Source: an uncultured Desulfurobacterium sp.
Lineage (GTDB): Bacteria > Aquificota > Aquificia > Desulfurobacteriales > Desulfurobacteriaceae
NCBI GenBank assembly: GCA_913055135.1
Contig: CAJXJV010000037.1
Location: forward strand, 1 to 9,519
Length of the DNA stretch: 9,519 bases
Reading direction: 5' to 3'
A program made the translations under genes and the position numbers. Positions 1-6,962 of this stretch are shown here, one piece after another; the stretch's first letter is position 1, and the number at the start of each line of letters is the position of its first letter. The notes under the pieces were generated by a model. It saw only the letters and a program-made list of their open reading frames with translations. It was not told the DNA's origin and did not search any database.

Positions 1-1585
1 CATCCGTTTTAAAACTATCAATATTAACCTTTGAAAAGAGACGGCTTTCTGATAGAATTGTGTATTGCTCCACCACTTTTTTTCTGGAATAGATCTCTCC
101 AGGTCTTAAAACAAACAGGTTTTTAATGGTTTTTAAGCGGGTTCTCTTTAGACCATCCACAAGAACATAACCGAATCTATACCTTTTACCGGGATTGATT
201 GAAATGGTTAAATGAACAGATTTTTTCTCTTCATTTTCCTCTATTCTTTCTTCTACTTTTACAGAAGTGCCCGGATAACCTTTTTCAACATAACATTCTA
301 ACAGTTGCTCCTTTAACTTTTCCACCACTTTTTTAGAATAGGGAATAGGAAGTTTCAATTTCAATTTCCTGTAACAGGAGATTACATCTCCAGATATAGA
401 AAAACTTTCAACCACGTATTTCTTCCCTGGTACTACCCTAAAGATAAGGGTTCCTTCTTTTAGTTGGTAAAGTACCTTTGCATCTCTGAAGCCTTTCTTC
501 ATCAGCTCAAGCTTTATTCCAGTAACAACCCGATTTATTCTCTCTAAGGAAAATGGTTTTCCCAAAAGGGGTTTTGTTTCGGGTCTTTCAAAGCTTTCAG
601 GAATGGCTTTAACATTCTTGATAACTACATAATTTCCTTCGTTTATGACAAATGTCAGAACAGCTTTTTTCTCTTTTTCTTCTGTTTCAACAGTTACCTT
701 TACGTAGGGATAGCCATTGTTTTTGTAAAAGTTTTCTATGTTTTCGATTGAATTTTCAATTTCAAACTCATCTACCGATTTTGCAGTCTTGAAAGTTAGA
801 AGCTTTTTAAGTTCTTCTGCCGTGAAATTCTTATTGCCTTTAAATCTGATTTTGTACTGTTTTCCGGGTTTTACTTTAACAAAAAGTACTACAGATTTCT
901 TTTCTTCAATGAAGTATCTTTTTTCTTTTATCGGAATTAGAGAGTACTTGATAGAAACGTTGTAGTACCCTTTTTTCACAAAAAAGTCTTCCACCTTTTC
1001 TACAGCAGATTTTATCCTGTTAATATTTACCGGTTCTTTATAGAAACCATGAAAGATCTCTTCCACAAAAGGTCTAAATTTGTCTGGAACAACAGTCTCA
1101 ATCTTATTCACCACAAATAGAGGACCTGTATTAACTTCAACTGTGAGAATATAACCAGTAGGAGTTGCTTCTTTTAAAAACTCAACTTCACAAGAACGAT
1201 AACCGAGAGAACGGAGCTTTAGAAGGAGCAGTTGCCTGACGTTCTCAAGGAGCTCCTTGCTTAACCTTTTCTTCAGAAGGATAATCCTGATGGTCTCGAG
1301 AGAATCGGATATCTCTTCCGGAACTCCTTTTAAAATTACCTTCCTGATGGTTTCACAGCTTTCAACGAAGATCTTATCCCCTTTTACAGAGGTTTTGTAT
1401 CCAAGGTAGTTGAGGAGAGAGGAGGTAACTTCCATACAGTCTGTGAATTTACATAGTTTCTGAGACTGTTTCTCAATCTGTTTAATAAGGGACTTATCAA
1501 GATAGACATTTTTATCAGTAACAATTTCCAGAGAAAAAGCGTGTAAAGGAAACAGGATAAGAAAAAGAAAAAGTAACTTTCTCAT
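1..1585 (-). CDS. Omp85/BamA-like outer-membrane protein with about seven POTRA repeats (3'-truncated by the window edge)
   Basis: Reading leftward from the ATG at 1585-1583, the frame stays open for 528 codons to the left edge, so the C-terminus is missing. Residues 1-18 form a signal peptide: Arg-Lys, a Leu/Phe-rich core, and a likely cut after Ala-Phe-Ser. The rest is a chain of POTRA-like units at roughly 19-78, 79-154, 155-242, 243-318, 319-388, 389-468 and 469-528. The clearest are unit 4 (FKGNKNFTAEEL, then NNGYPYVKV) and unit 7 (VDGLKRTRLKTI, LRPGEIYS, then SRLFSKV), which resembles the last POTRA before an Omp85 barrel. POTRA domains are periplasmic and, in BamA/TamA, receive beta-barrel precursors for insertion in the outer membrane. 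Which paralogue this is cannot be decided without the barrel. The start overlaps the stop of the radical SAM gene by 4 bases, with AAAAGG (1597-1592) six bases upstream. Unit 1 is the least certain POTRA. BamA normally has five, so the count is high. Confidence 0.85.
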   Translation of the reverse strand, partial: MRKLLFLFLILFPLHAFSLEIVTDKNVYLDKSLIKQIEKQSQKLCKFTDCMEVTSSLLNYLGYKTSVKGDKIFVESCETIRKVILKGVPEEISDSLETIRIILLKKRLSKELLENVRQLLLLKLRSLGYRSCEVEFLKEATPTGYILTVEVNTGPLFVVNKIETVVPDKFRPFVEEIFHGFYKEPVNINRIKSAVEKVEDFFVKKGYYNVSIKYSLIPIKEKRYFIEEKKSVVLFVKVKPGKQYKIRFKGNKNFTAEELKKLLTFKTAKSVDEFEIENSIENIENFYKNNGYPYVKVTVETEEKEKKAVLTFVINEGNYVVIKNVKAIPESFERPETKPLLGKPFSLERINRVVTGIKLELMKKGFRDAKVLYQLKEGTLIFRVVPGKKYVVESFSISGDVISCYRKLKLKLPIPYSKKVVEKLKEQLLECYVEKGYPGTSVKVEERIEENEEKKSVHLTISINPGKRYRFGYVLVDGLKRTRLKTIKNLFVLRPGEIYSRKKVVEQYTILSESRLFSKVNIDSFKTD

Positions 1586-2505
1586 ACTTTACCTTTTATA
1601 TAGGGTGTGCTTCCAAAGAATATCTCTTCTACCTTTTTTTCCTGAAGGAGTTCCTCAACAACTCTTTCAGCTTCCTCCTCAAGAATTCCAAGAGCCGATG
1701 CAATCTCATCAACAGGGCAGGGACGCCTTGTAACAAGGTTGTATATCTCTTTTTTTATTTCTGAAATCGGCATTTTCTTTCTTCTGGCTCTGGAATGAGC
1801 AATAATCTCTGTTGCAGGATAACCAACCTTTTCCTTTATTCTTTCCAGCTCTTCAAAACTCAAACCTCTAACATCGTAAGCTGGTGGTCTTGCAACTGTA
1901 TTGAGCTGCCACCTATGAGGTTTCAGCCTGTGAATTGCCTCTCCGAGTTTCTCAATCTCCTCTTCGGTATCATTCATTCCTTTTACAAAAAGGGTCTCTA
2001 TCCAGACCTCAGAGGTACCCATTTTGATAAGCTTTTCTATACCTTCAATTACCATTTCAATGGTTAAACCAGAAACAGGTCTGTTGATCTTTTCAAAAAC
2101 TTCCTGAGTTACGGCATCGAGTGAAGGAAGAACTACATCTACTTCTCTTATTTCCTCGAGAACTTCATCCCTGTGTAGAAGCGAACCATTGGTAAGAAGA
2201 GCTAATCTGTATGGATAGTTTTCTTTAATGTAATTCACCAGTTCTCCAAGCCTTGAAAAGAGAGTTGGCTCTCCGTATCCAGAAAAGGTTATGTAATCAA
2301 TATCAGGCTCATAGCTTAAAAATTCTTCTAATTCTGCCTTTACTGCATCAAAAGGAACGTATTCCGCTCTTTTTAACGTTTTTTCTGTAGTCTTTCCAAC
2401 TTCACAGTAAAGACAATCCATACTGCAGACCTTATGTGGAACCAGATCAACTCCAAGAGATAATCCCAGCCGTCTTGAGAAAACCGGACCAAAAATGTAT
2501 TTCAT
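1582..2505 (-). CDS. Radical SAM protein, COG0731-type (distantly related to wyosine synthetases), with C-terminal winged-helix-like tail
   Basis: This 307-residue cytoplasmic protein opens with FGPVFSRRLGLSLGVD, the N-terminal signature of COG0731 radical SAM proteins. The CxxxCxxC cluster follows as C27, C31 and C34, ligating a 4Fe-4S centre that cleaves S-adenosylmethionine. FSGYGEPTL at about 74-82 carries the Gly-Glu SAM-contact motif, and LLTNGS (103-108) is a further conserved strand of the TIM-type barrel. From about 245 the protein changes to a small Lys/Glu-rich helical segment (PVDEIASALG, EEEAERVVEELL), which looks like a winged helix and could bind nucleic acid. Named members of the wider group act on tRNA, but most bacterial members have no proven substrate, so I give none. 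I chose the start at 2505 because AGGAGG (2516-2511) lies five bases upstream and the family signature begins right there. An in-frame ATG at 2538 would add 11 residues with no good ribosome site. The stop overlaps the next gene as ATGA. Confidence 0.9.
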   Translation of the reverse strand: MKYIFGPVFSRRLGLSLGVDLVPHKVCSMDCLYCEVGKTTEKTLKRAEYVPFDAVKAELEEFLSYEPDIDYITFSGYGEPTLFSRLGELVNYIKENYPYRLALLTNGSLLHRDEVLEEIREVDVVLPSLDAVTQEVFEKINRPVSGLTIEMVIEGIEKLIKMGTSEVWIETLFVKGMNDTEEEIEKLGEAIHRLKPHRWQLNTVARPPAYDVRGLSFEELERIKEKVGYPATEIIAHSRARRKKMPISEIKKEIYNLVTRRPCPVDEIASALGILEEEAERVVEELLQEKKVEEIFFGSTPYIKGKV

Positions 2506-2510
2506 AACTT

Positions 2511-2516
2511 CCTCCT
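2511..2516 (-). promoter_or_regulatory. Ribosome binding site deciding the radical SAM start
   Basis: Read on the minus strand this is AGGAGG, a full Shine-Dalgarno core five bases before the ATG at 2505. It favours that start over the in-frame ATG at 2538. Confidence 0.85.
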
Positions 2517-2559
2517 GGTGATAAAATAGGTATTTCAAAATTTATACAAAATTTCGTGC

Positions 2560-2563
2560 GGAG
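2560..2563 (+). promoter_or_regulatory. Ribosome binding site of the LeuT-like transporter gene
   Basis: GGAG six bases before the ATG at 2570 supports that start, which also places the conserved first transmembrane helix at the usual distance from the N-terminus. Confidence 0.65.
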
Positions 2564-2569
2564 AACGAA

Positions 2570-4084
2570 ATGGCTGGAACTCCTGAATTTAGAGAGCAGT
2601 GGAGTACAAAGCTCGGACTTATCCTTGCAATGGCTGGAAATGCTGTAGGACTTGGTAATTTCCTGAGGTTTCCCACACAGGCAGCAGAAAATGGTGGCGG
2701 CGCTTTTATGATCCCTTACATGATTGCTATGCTACTGATTGCCATACCTCTGATGTGGACCGAATGGGCAATAGGAAGGTATGGAGGAGCAAAAGGACAC
2801 GGAGCAACCCCTGGAATCTTCAAGTTCCTCTGGAAAAATCCCATTTCAAAGTACATTGGGGTCCTTGGACTCTTTGTCCCATTTGTTGTCCTCTGTTACT
2901 ACATCTATATTGAATCGTGGACCCTTGGCTACGCAATTTTTTCTCTATTCGGAGTTCTTCCACATCCAGATCCATCTTTACCTCAGAATCAGTACCTGAA
3001 ACCGTTTGCTGATTTCTTAAGCTGGTACACAAAACCTTCTTTCGTAGCTTATCTCTTCTTTTTGATTACTATAGCCTTTAACGCTTTCATTCTCTACAAG
3101 GGAGTAAGTGGAGGTATTGAAAAGTTTGCAAAAGTTGCAATACCGACGCTGTTCATCCTTGCGGCTGTTCTGATGATAAGGGTAATTCTAATAGAAACAC
3201 CTAACGGAACAGCTGTTCAGGGATTAGATTTTCTCTGGCATCCAGATTTCTCCCAGCTTCTAAACCCACAGGTATGGCTTGCTGCTGCAGGACAGGTTTT
3301 CTTTACGTTAAGTCTTGGCTTTGGAGCAATTATTACTTATGCTTCCTACATTAGAGAAGATGATGATATTGTTGCCTCAGGTCTTTCATCAGCTTCGTTA
3401 AACGAACTTGCAGAAGTTATTCTTGGAGGTTCGATAGCGATTCCCGCTGCTGTTGCTTTCTTTGGAGTTATGAATGCTCAGAATGTCGCTGAAAGTGGAG
3501 CTTTCAACCTTGCCTTTGTAAGTCTGCCAGCAATCTTTTCGAACCTTACTGGAGGAGGTATCTTAGGGTTTTTCTGGTTTTTCCTTCTCTTTTTCGCTGG
3601 AGCAACTTCATCTGTTGCAATAAGTATGCCGGTTATTACTTTCCTTCAGGATGAATTTAAACTGAGCAGGACAGTTGCTGTTACTGCGACTGTTATTTTT
3701 ACCTTTTTAGTGGCGCAGATACCTATTTTTCTGCCAAAAGCTCTGGACGAAATGGATTTCTGGGCAGGAACCTTTTTTGTAGTTCTCTTTGCGCTGCTTG
3801 AAGTTGTAGTCTTCTTCTGGCTATTTGAAAGTAAAAAGGCATGGGAAGAAATCAATAGAGGGGGACTATTTAGAGTTCCCCGTTTTTACTATTACGTCCT
3901 TAAGTTTGTGACACCTGTTGCACTCTTCATTATACTTATTGCATGGAGTGTTGAAATGTTTCCAAAAGTTCTAAGTACAACGAGCATGGAAGCCTGGATA
4001 GCAAGGCTTGTAATGATTTTCATCCTCCTCCTTCTATTCTTTATGGTTTATCTTGCTAGTAAAAGGAATGGAGAGACAGCATGA
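2570..4084 (+). CDS. leuT: Sodium-dependent amino-acid symporter, NSS/SNF family, LeuT-like
   Basis: This 504-residue inner-membrane protein with about 12 helices should import an amino acid with Na+. It starts with the NSS signature around helix 1 ([12 protein letters not shown], 24-35) and NGGGAF (41-46). Compared from memory with A. aeolicus LeuT, the leucine-site residues are kept: N24, A25, G27, L28, G29, V107, Y111, F245, T246, S248, F251, S347 and I351. The Na+ ligands are also present: N30, T246 and N278 for site 1, and A343, T346 and S347 for site 2. So are the outer gate pair R33/D396, the inner gate pair R8/D361, and E282 at the position that makes LeuT chloride-independent. The second extracellular loop is about 11 residues shorter than in LeuT. 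Leu, Ala or Met are reasonable substrates, but specificity is inferred. The stop overlaps the start of a tiny membrane-protein gene (ATGA), which suggests a joint complex. Confidence 0.95.
   Translation: MAGTPEFREQWSTKLGLILAMAGNAVGLGNFLRFPTQAAENGGGAFMIPYMIAMLLIAIPLMWTEWAIGRYGGAKGHGATPGIFKFLWKNPISKYIGVLGLFVPFVVLCYYIYIESWTLGYAIFSLFGVLPHPDPSLPQNQYLKPFADFLSWYTKPSFVAYLFFLITIAFNAFILYKGVSGGIEKFAKVAIPTLFILAAVLMIRVILIETPNGTAVQGLDFLWHPDFSQLLNPQVWLAAAGQVFFTLSLGFGAIITYASYIREDDDIVASGLSSASLNELAEVILGGSIAIPAAVAFFGVMNAQNVAESGAFNLAFVSLPAIFSNLTGGGILGFFWFFLLFFAGATSSVAISMPVITFLQDEFKLSRTVAVTATVIFTFLVAQIPIFLPKALDEMDFWAGTFFVVLFALLEVVVFFWLFESKKAWEEINRGGLFRVPRFYYYVLKFVTPVALFIILIAWSVEMFPKVLSTTSMEAWIARLVMIFILLLLFFMVYLASKRNGETA
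4070..4073 (+). promoter_or_regulatory. Ribosome binding site of the 50-residue membrane protein gene
   Basis: GGAG (continuing as GGAGAG) sits seven bases before the ATG at 4081, inside the last codons of the transporter gene. Together with the ATGA overlap it supports real translation of this short frame. Confidence 0.65.
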
Positions 4085-4233
4085 AAGGGGATTCTCTTCT
4101 TTTTATGGTCTTTTCCTGGATGGTAATCGTTGGGTTTGTTGTTTTCTGTTTTACGGTTATATTGAGGGAAGGAGAGCAGAAGAAGGAAAGAACAGAAAAG
4201 GATTTTGATCTTGAGAGAAAGGAAATCACTTAG
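4081..4233 (+). CDS. Small single-helix membrane protein, probable NSS transporter small subunit (MetS-like)
   Basis: This frame encodes 50 residues. After MKGD comes one hydrophobic helix at about 5-28 ([17 protein letters not shown] then CFTVIL), with W13 and G18 in its middle. A highly charged Lys/Glu/Arg tail, 29-50, follows. By the positive-inside rule the tail should be cytoplasmic and the N-terminus periplasmic. In Corynebacterium the NSS transporter MetP works with a tiny one-helix partner, MetS, and similar peptides (Pfam MaAIMP_sms type) lie directly after NSS genes in many bacteria. This protein has the same position, size and topology, so I infer an accessory subunit of the upstream transporter; the sequence match is only to the general pattern. 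It overlaps the transporter stop by 4 bases, has a GGAG ribosome site, and its TAG directly abuts the ATG of rad50. It could instead serve mainly to couple translation into rad50, but the clean helix argues for a real protein. Confidence 0.8.
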   Translation: MKGDSLLFMVFSWMVIVGFVVFCFTVILREGEQKKERTEKDFDLERKEIT

Positions 4234-6951
4234 ATGATCAGACTGAGAAGTCTGAAATTAGAGAATTTTCTGTCACACAAGCAGACCGAACTGGAGTTTG
4301 ACGACGAAGCTTATGTGATTTTGGGAGAAAACGCTTCTGGAAAAACTTCAATCCTGAGAGGTATCTTCTTTGCCCTCTTTGGAAAGGATTTCTCCTCAGA
4401 TAAATTAGAAAGAATTGTCAACAGAGAGAGTAACAAGCTTTCAGTTTCACTTTCTTTTATCCACAGAGGAAACCTCTATACAATAAATAGGAAATTTTCT
4501 GCCATTAGAAAGAAGAGCGAAGCAGAACTGGAAAAGAACGGTAAGCTCCATGCTGCAGGTGTAAGAAATGTTAACGATTTCATAGAGAAAGAGCTCGGTC
4601 TCGATCCAAACATTTTCAGGAACACAGTTTACATCCCACAGGGAGAGATCCTAACTCTCTTTGAAGTAGCAAGGAAGGAAAAGAGACAGATACTGAACAG
4701 GCTTTTGGGACTGGAAGAAATTGGGCAGAAACATGAAAGAGTGAAAGTCTTTATCAGCAGGATGAAAACCCTGAGAGAAAGCCTTCTTGAGAGACAGAGA
4801 AGCTTTCAGGAGCTTGAGTCAGAAGTAAAAGAACTGGAAAGAGAGATTGAAGAAACAGAAACAAAACTGAAAAAACTGGAAGAGGAATACCAGAAGGAGA
4901 AAGAGCTCCTTGAAAGTCAGGAAAGGCTCTACAAGAGATATCTGGAAAAGAGAGAGGAGTTTAAACGGTTAGCAGAGAGTCTTGGAAGAGTTGAGGAACA
5001 CCTTAAAAACTCCTCCAAAGAAATAGAAAGGCTAAATCGAAAGATAGGAGAGATTGAGAAACAGAAAGTTTTGATTCCCCAGATGGAAAAGGAAATAAAG
5101 ACTCTTAAACCCTTGAAACAGATAAGGTCAATCGTTGAAAGGATAAACGAAAAGCGACTCGACAAAAGGGAAGTAGAAGCAAGACTGGGAGAATTGGAAA
5201 ACATTGAAAAAGAAATAAAAGAACTTGAAGAAAGACTGCCGGAGCTCAAGAAGTCTTTTAGAGAACTTCAAGCTTTTCTAAAAGAAAAGATCAAAGAGTT
5301 AAAAGAGACAGAAAAACAACTTAAAGAAACAAAAGAAGTCGAAAGGATTTATAAGGAACTCCAGATTAAACTCTCAGAAAGGGAAAGGCTTCTTGACTCC
5401 TTAGAAAAGGAGATAGAAAAGCTGATCCAGCCAGCAGATCCTGAAAGTCTGAAAGAAAAGAGAGAAGAAATTCTGAAGGAAACCGAGAAAATTGAAAGCG
5501 AAATTGCACTTCTGAAAGGAAAAATAAAAGAAGCTGAAGAAAGAATCAGGATTCTCAAAGCTTGCGAAAATCCCAACTGTCCAGTCTGCGGATCCTCTAT
5601 GGACAAAGAAGAAAAGGAAAAAGTACTTCTACAGAGTGAAGAGGAGATAAGGATAGGAACGGCAACTCTAAAGAGTCTTGAAGCTAAAAAAGTGGGACTC
5701 AAAAAACTTTTTAACTCTCTTGAAAAGAAGCTCCAGGAATCACTTCAGATAAAAGAAAGAAGAGAACAGCTCAGAAGAGATAGAGAAAAGACACTAACAG
5801 AGATTGAAAACTTAAAAGATGCGCTGAAAAATCTCCATTTTGATCCTGAAAATCTGAAAAAGATTGAAGAGTTCTTCACCTCTCTGAAAGAACAGGTTGC
5901 AGCGACTGAGGAGAGAGAAAGAGGCCTCCTGAAAGAAATAAATGAGGTAGAAACAAAACTTAAGAACCTTTCCAGCAGATTTGACAGTGGAGAGAAAGAA
6001 AAGCTCCTGAAAAAGTCTGAAGAACTTAAAAACGAAATAGAAACTTTCTTAAATGAAATAAAACGTATAAAAGATGCCAATAACCTTTCTGTATCCTCCG
6101 CAAAAGAGGTTGAAGAGGAAATATCCAGGCTTGAAAGGATAAAAGAAAAGCTTAACAAAATTCAGGGAGAGGTAGAGAACCTTGATTTCTACCATGATGA
6201 AAAGAAGAAAAAAGAGGAAATGATCAGAAACTTGAATGAAGAAATTTCCAGATTGAAAGAGAGAATTGAACAACTCGGGTATAGTGAAGAGGAATTCTCA
6301 ACCGTAGAAAAGACCTATCAAAAGCAAAAGGAGAAAGTCGAGCTCCTCCAGAAAGAGCTCTCTAAGGAATCGGGTAAACTGGAAACCCTTAAAAAGCAAT
6401 TCAATGTAGATCTTGAAAAGTTAAAGAGAAAAGAAAATGATCTCAAACTCCTTGGGAAAGTAGAGGACTCAATTAGAATAGTCAATGCAATTGCGCAAGC
6501 GATTCATCCAGAAAAGGGTTTCCTCCAGAAGGTAAGGAGATCCCTCCTTCCCCGAATTACCATCTACTGCAAGGAGTTCTTTGAGGAGTTTGACTTTGAA
6601 TTTGGAGACATTGACATATCTGAAGACCTGACCGTAACCTTTGGTATCCCTGGAAAGGGAACGATGCAGGTTGAGGAGTTTTCAGGAGGCCAGCAGATAG
6701 CTTTTGCCCTTTCTTTGAGATTTGCAATGGCGCGCTATTTTGCACAGAATTTCGAGCTTCTTATACTTGACGAGCCGACAATTCACCTTGACCAGCAAAG
6801 GCGTCAAAGTCTAACAGACCTTCTCATAAAGCTTAAAGCGAAGATACCCCAGATGATAATTGTTACCCATGATCCAGAGCTGGAAGTTGTTGGAGATAGG
6901 GTTATAAGGGTCAGGAATGTAAACGGAATTTCTGAGGTTACAATTGAATAA
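4234..6951 (+). CDS. rad50: Rad50/SbcC-type SMC ATPase for DNA double-strand break repair
   Basis: The 905-residue protein has the Rad50 plan. The N-terminal ABC half carries Walker A (GENASGKT, K37/T38) and a Q-loop in YIPQGE (Q136). Two long Lys/Glu-rich coiled-coil arms (about 165-440 and 460-780) meet at a zinc hook, CPVC (C449, C452). The C-terminal half has the ABC signature FSGGQQ (S817-Q821), Walker B ILDEP (D846, E847), D-loop HLD (D853) and the H-loop H879. Rad50 pairs with the Mre11 nuclease; ATP closes the heads and the hook joins two coils, giving a complex that tethers and trims DNA ends. Length and N-terminus (LKLENFLSHK) resemble the compact archaeal/thermophile form more than the about 1050-residue E. 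coli SbcC. No mre11/sbcD lies beside it, which is unusual. The ATG directly follows the TAG of the small membrane-protein gene. An AAGGA about 11 bases upstream is a poor ribosome site, so coupling to the upstream gene is likely. Confidence 0.93.
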   Translation: MIRLRSLKLENFLSHKQTELEFDDEAYVILGENASGKTSILRGIFFALFGKDFSSDKLERIVNRESNKLSVSLSFIHRGNLYTINRKFSAIRKKSEAELEKNGKLHAAGVRNVNDFIEKELGLDPNIFRNTVYIPQGEILTLFEVARKEKRQILNRLLGLEEIGQKHERVKVFISRMKTLRESLLERQRSFQELESEVKELEREIEETETKLKKLEEEYQKEKELLESQERLYKRYLEKREEFKRLAESLGRVEEHLKNSSKEIERLNRKIGEIEKQKVLIPQMEKEIKTLKPLKQIRSIVERINEKRLDKREVEARLGELENIEKEIKELEERLPELKKSFRELQAFLKEKIKELKETEKQLKETKEVERIYKELQIKLSERERLLDSLEKEIEKLIQPADPESLKEKREEILKETEKIESEIALLKGKIKEAEERIRILKACENPNCPVCGSSMDKEEKEKVLLQSEEEIRIGTATLKSLEAKKVGLKKLFNSLEKKLQESLQIKERREQLRRDREKTLTEIENLKDALKNLHFDPENLKKIEEFFTSLKEQVAATEERERGLLKEINEVETKLKNLSSRFDSGEKEKLLKKSEELKNEIETFLNEIKRIKDANNLSVSSAKEVEEEISRLERIKEKLNKIQGEVENLDFYHDEKKKKEEMIRNLNEEISRLKERIEQLGYSEEEFSTVEKTYQKQKEKVELLQKELSKESGKLETLKKQFNVDLEKLKRKENDLKLLGKVEDSIRIVNAIAQAIHPEKGFLQKVRRSLLPRITIYCKEFFEEFDFEFGDIDISEDLTVTFGIPGKGTMQVEEFSGGQQIAFALSLRFAMARYFAQNFELLILDEPTIHLDQQRRQSLTDLLIKLKAKIPQMIIVTHDPELEVVGDRVIRVRNVNGISEVTIE

Positions 6952-6958
6952 AGGAGGT
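6951..6958 (+). promoter_or_regulatory. Strong ribosome binding site that supports a TTG start for phoH
   Basis: AAGGAGGT begins on the last base of the rad50 stop codon and lies four bases before TTG at 6963. It is the best Shine-Dalgarno match in the rightward operon and justifies the non-ATG start. Confidence 0.85.
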
Positions 6959-6962
6959 ATCG

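Larger units (their letters stand above)
2506..2569. promoter_or_regulatory. Divergent intergenic region with overlapping candidate -10 elements
   Basis: This 64-base AT-rich stretch separates the two divergent starts, so it must hold or overlap the promoters of both units unless transcription starts further inside a gene. On the minus strand TATAAA (2546-2541) is a plausible -10 box. On the plus strand TATACA (2543-2548) is a weaker one, and the two overlap. I see no convincing -35 hexamer for either direction; the best plus-strand candidate, GTGATA at 2518-2523, is 19 bases away. The existence of promoters here is an inference from gene layout, and the boxes are weakly supported. Confidence 0.4.

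Noticed and set aside
738..965. A 75-codon plus-strand frame inside the Omp85-like gene
   Set aside because: It lies antisense to a long, well-supported POTRA coding region, is Ser/Phe/Leu-rich as complements of Lys/Glu-rich genes tend to be, and matches nothing I recognise.
2506..2538. An 11-residue N-terminal extension of the radical SAM protein (ATG at 2538)
   Set aside because: The AGGAGG at 2516-2511 lies five bases before the ATG at 2505, and the family signature starts immediately after that Met. The extension would also use up half of the divergent promoter region.
4929..6273. Several minus-strand frames (up to 137 codons) opposite the rad50 coiled coil
   Set aside because: They are the Ser/Phe/Ile-rich complements of purine-rich coiled-coil codons. 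The plus-strand protein has full Rad50 motifs, so these are shadows.
4860..6420. Recurrent GAAAAG/GAACTGGAA-like words in rad50 that look like DNA repeats
   Set aside because: They are irregular and follow the Lys/Glu/Leu codon use of a coiled coil. There is no fixed unit or spacing as in a CRISPR array or tandem repeat.
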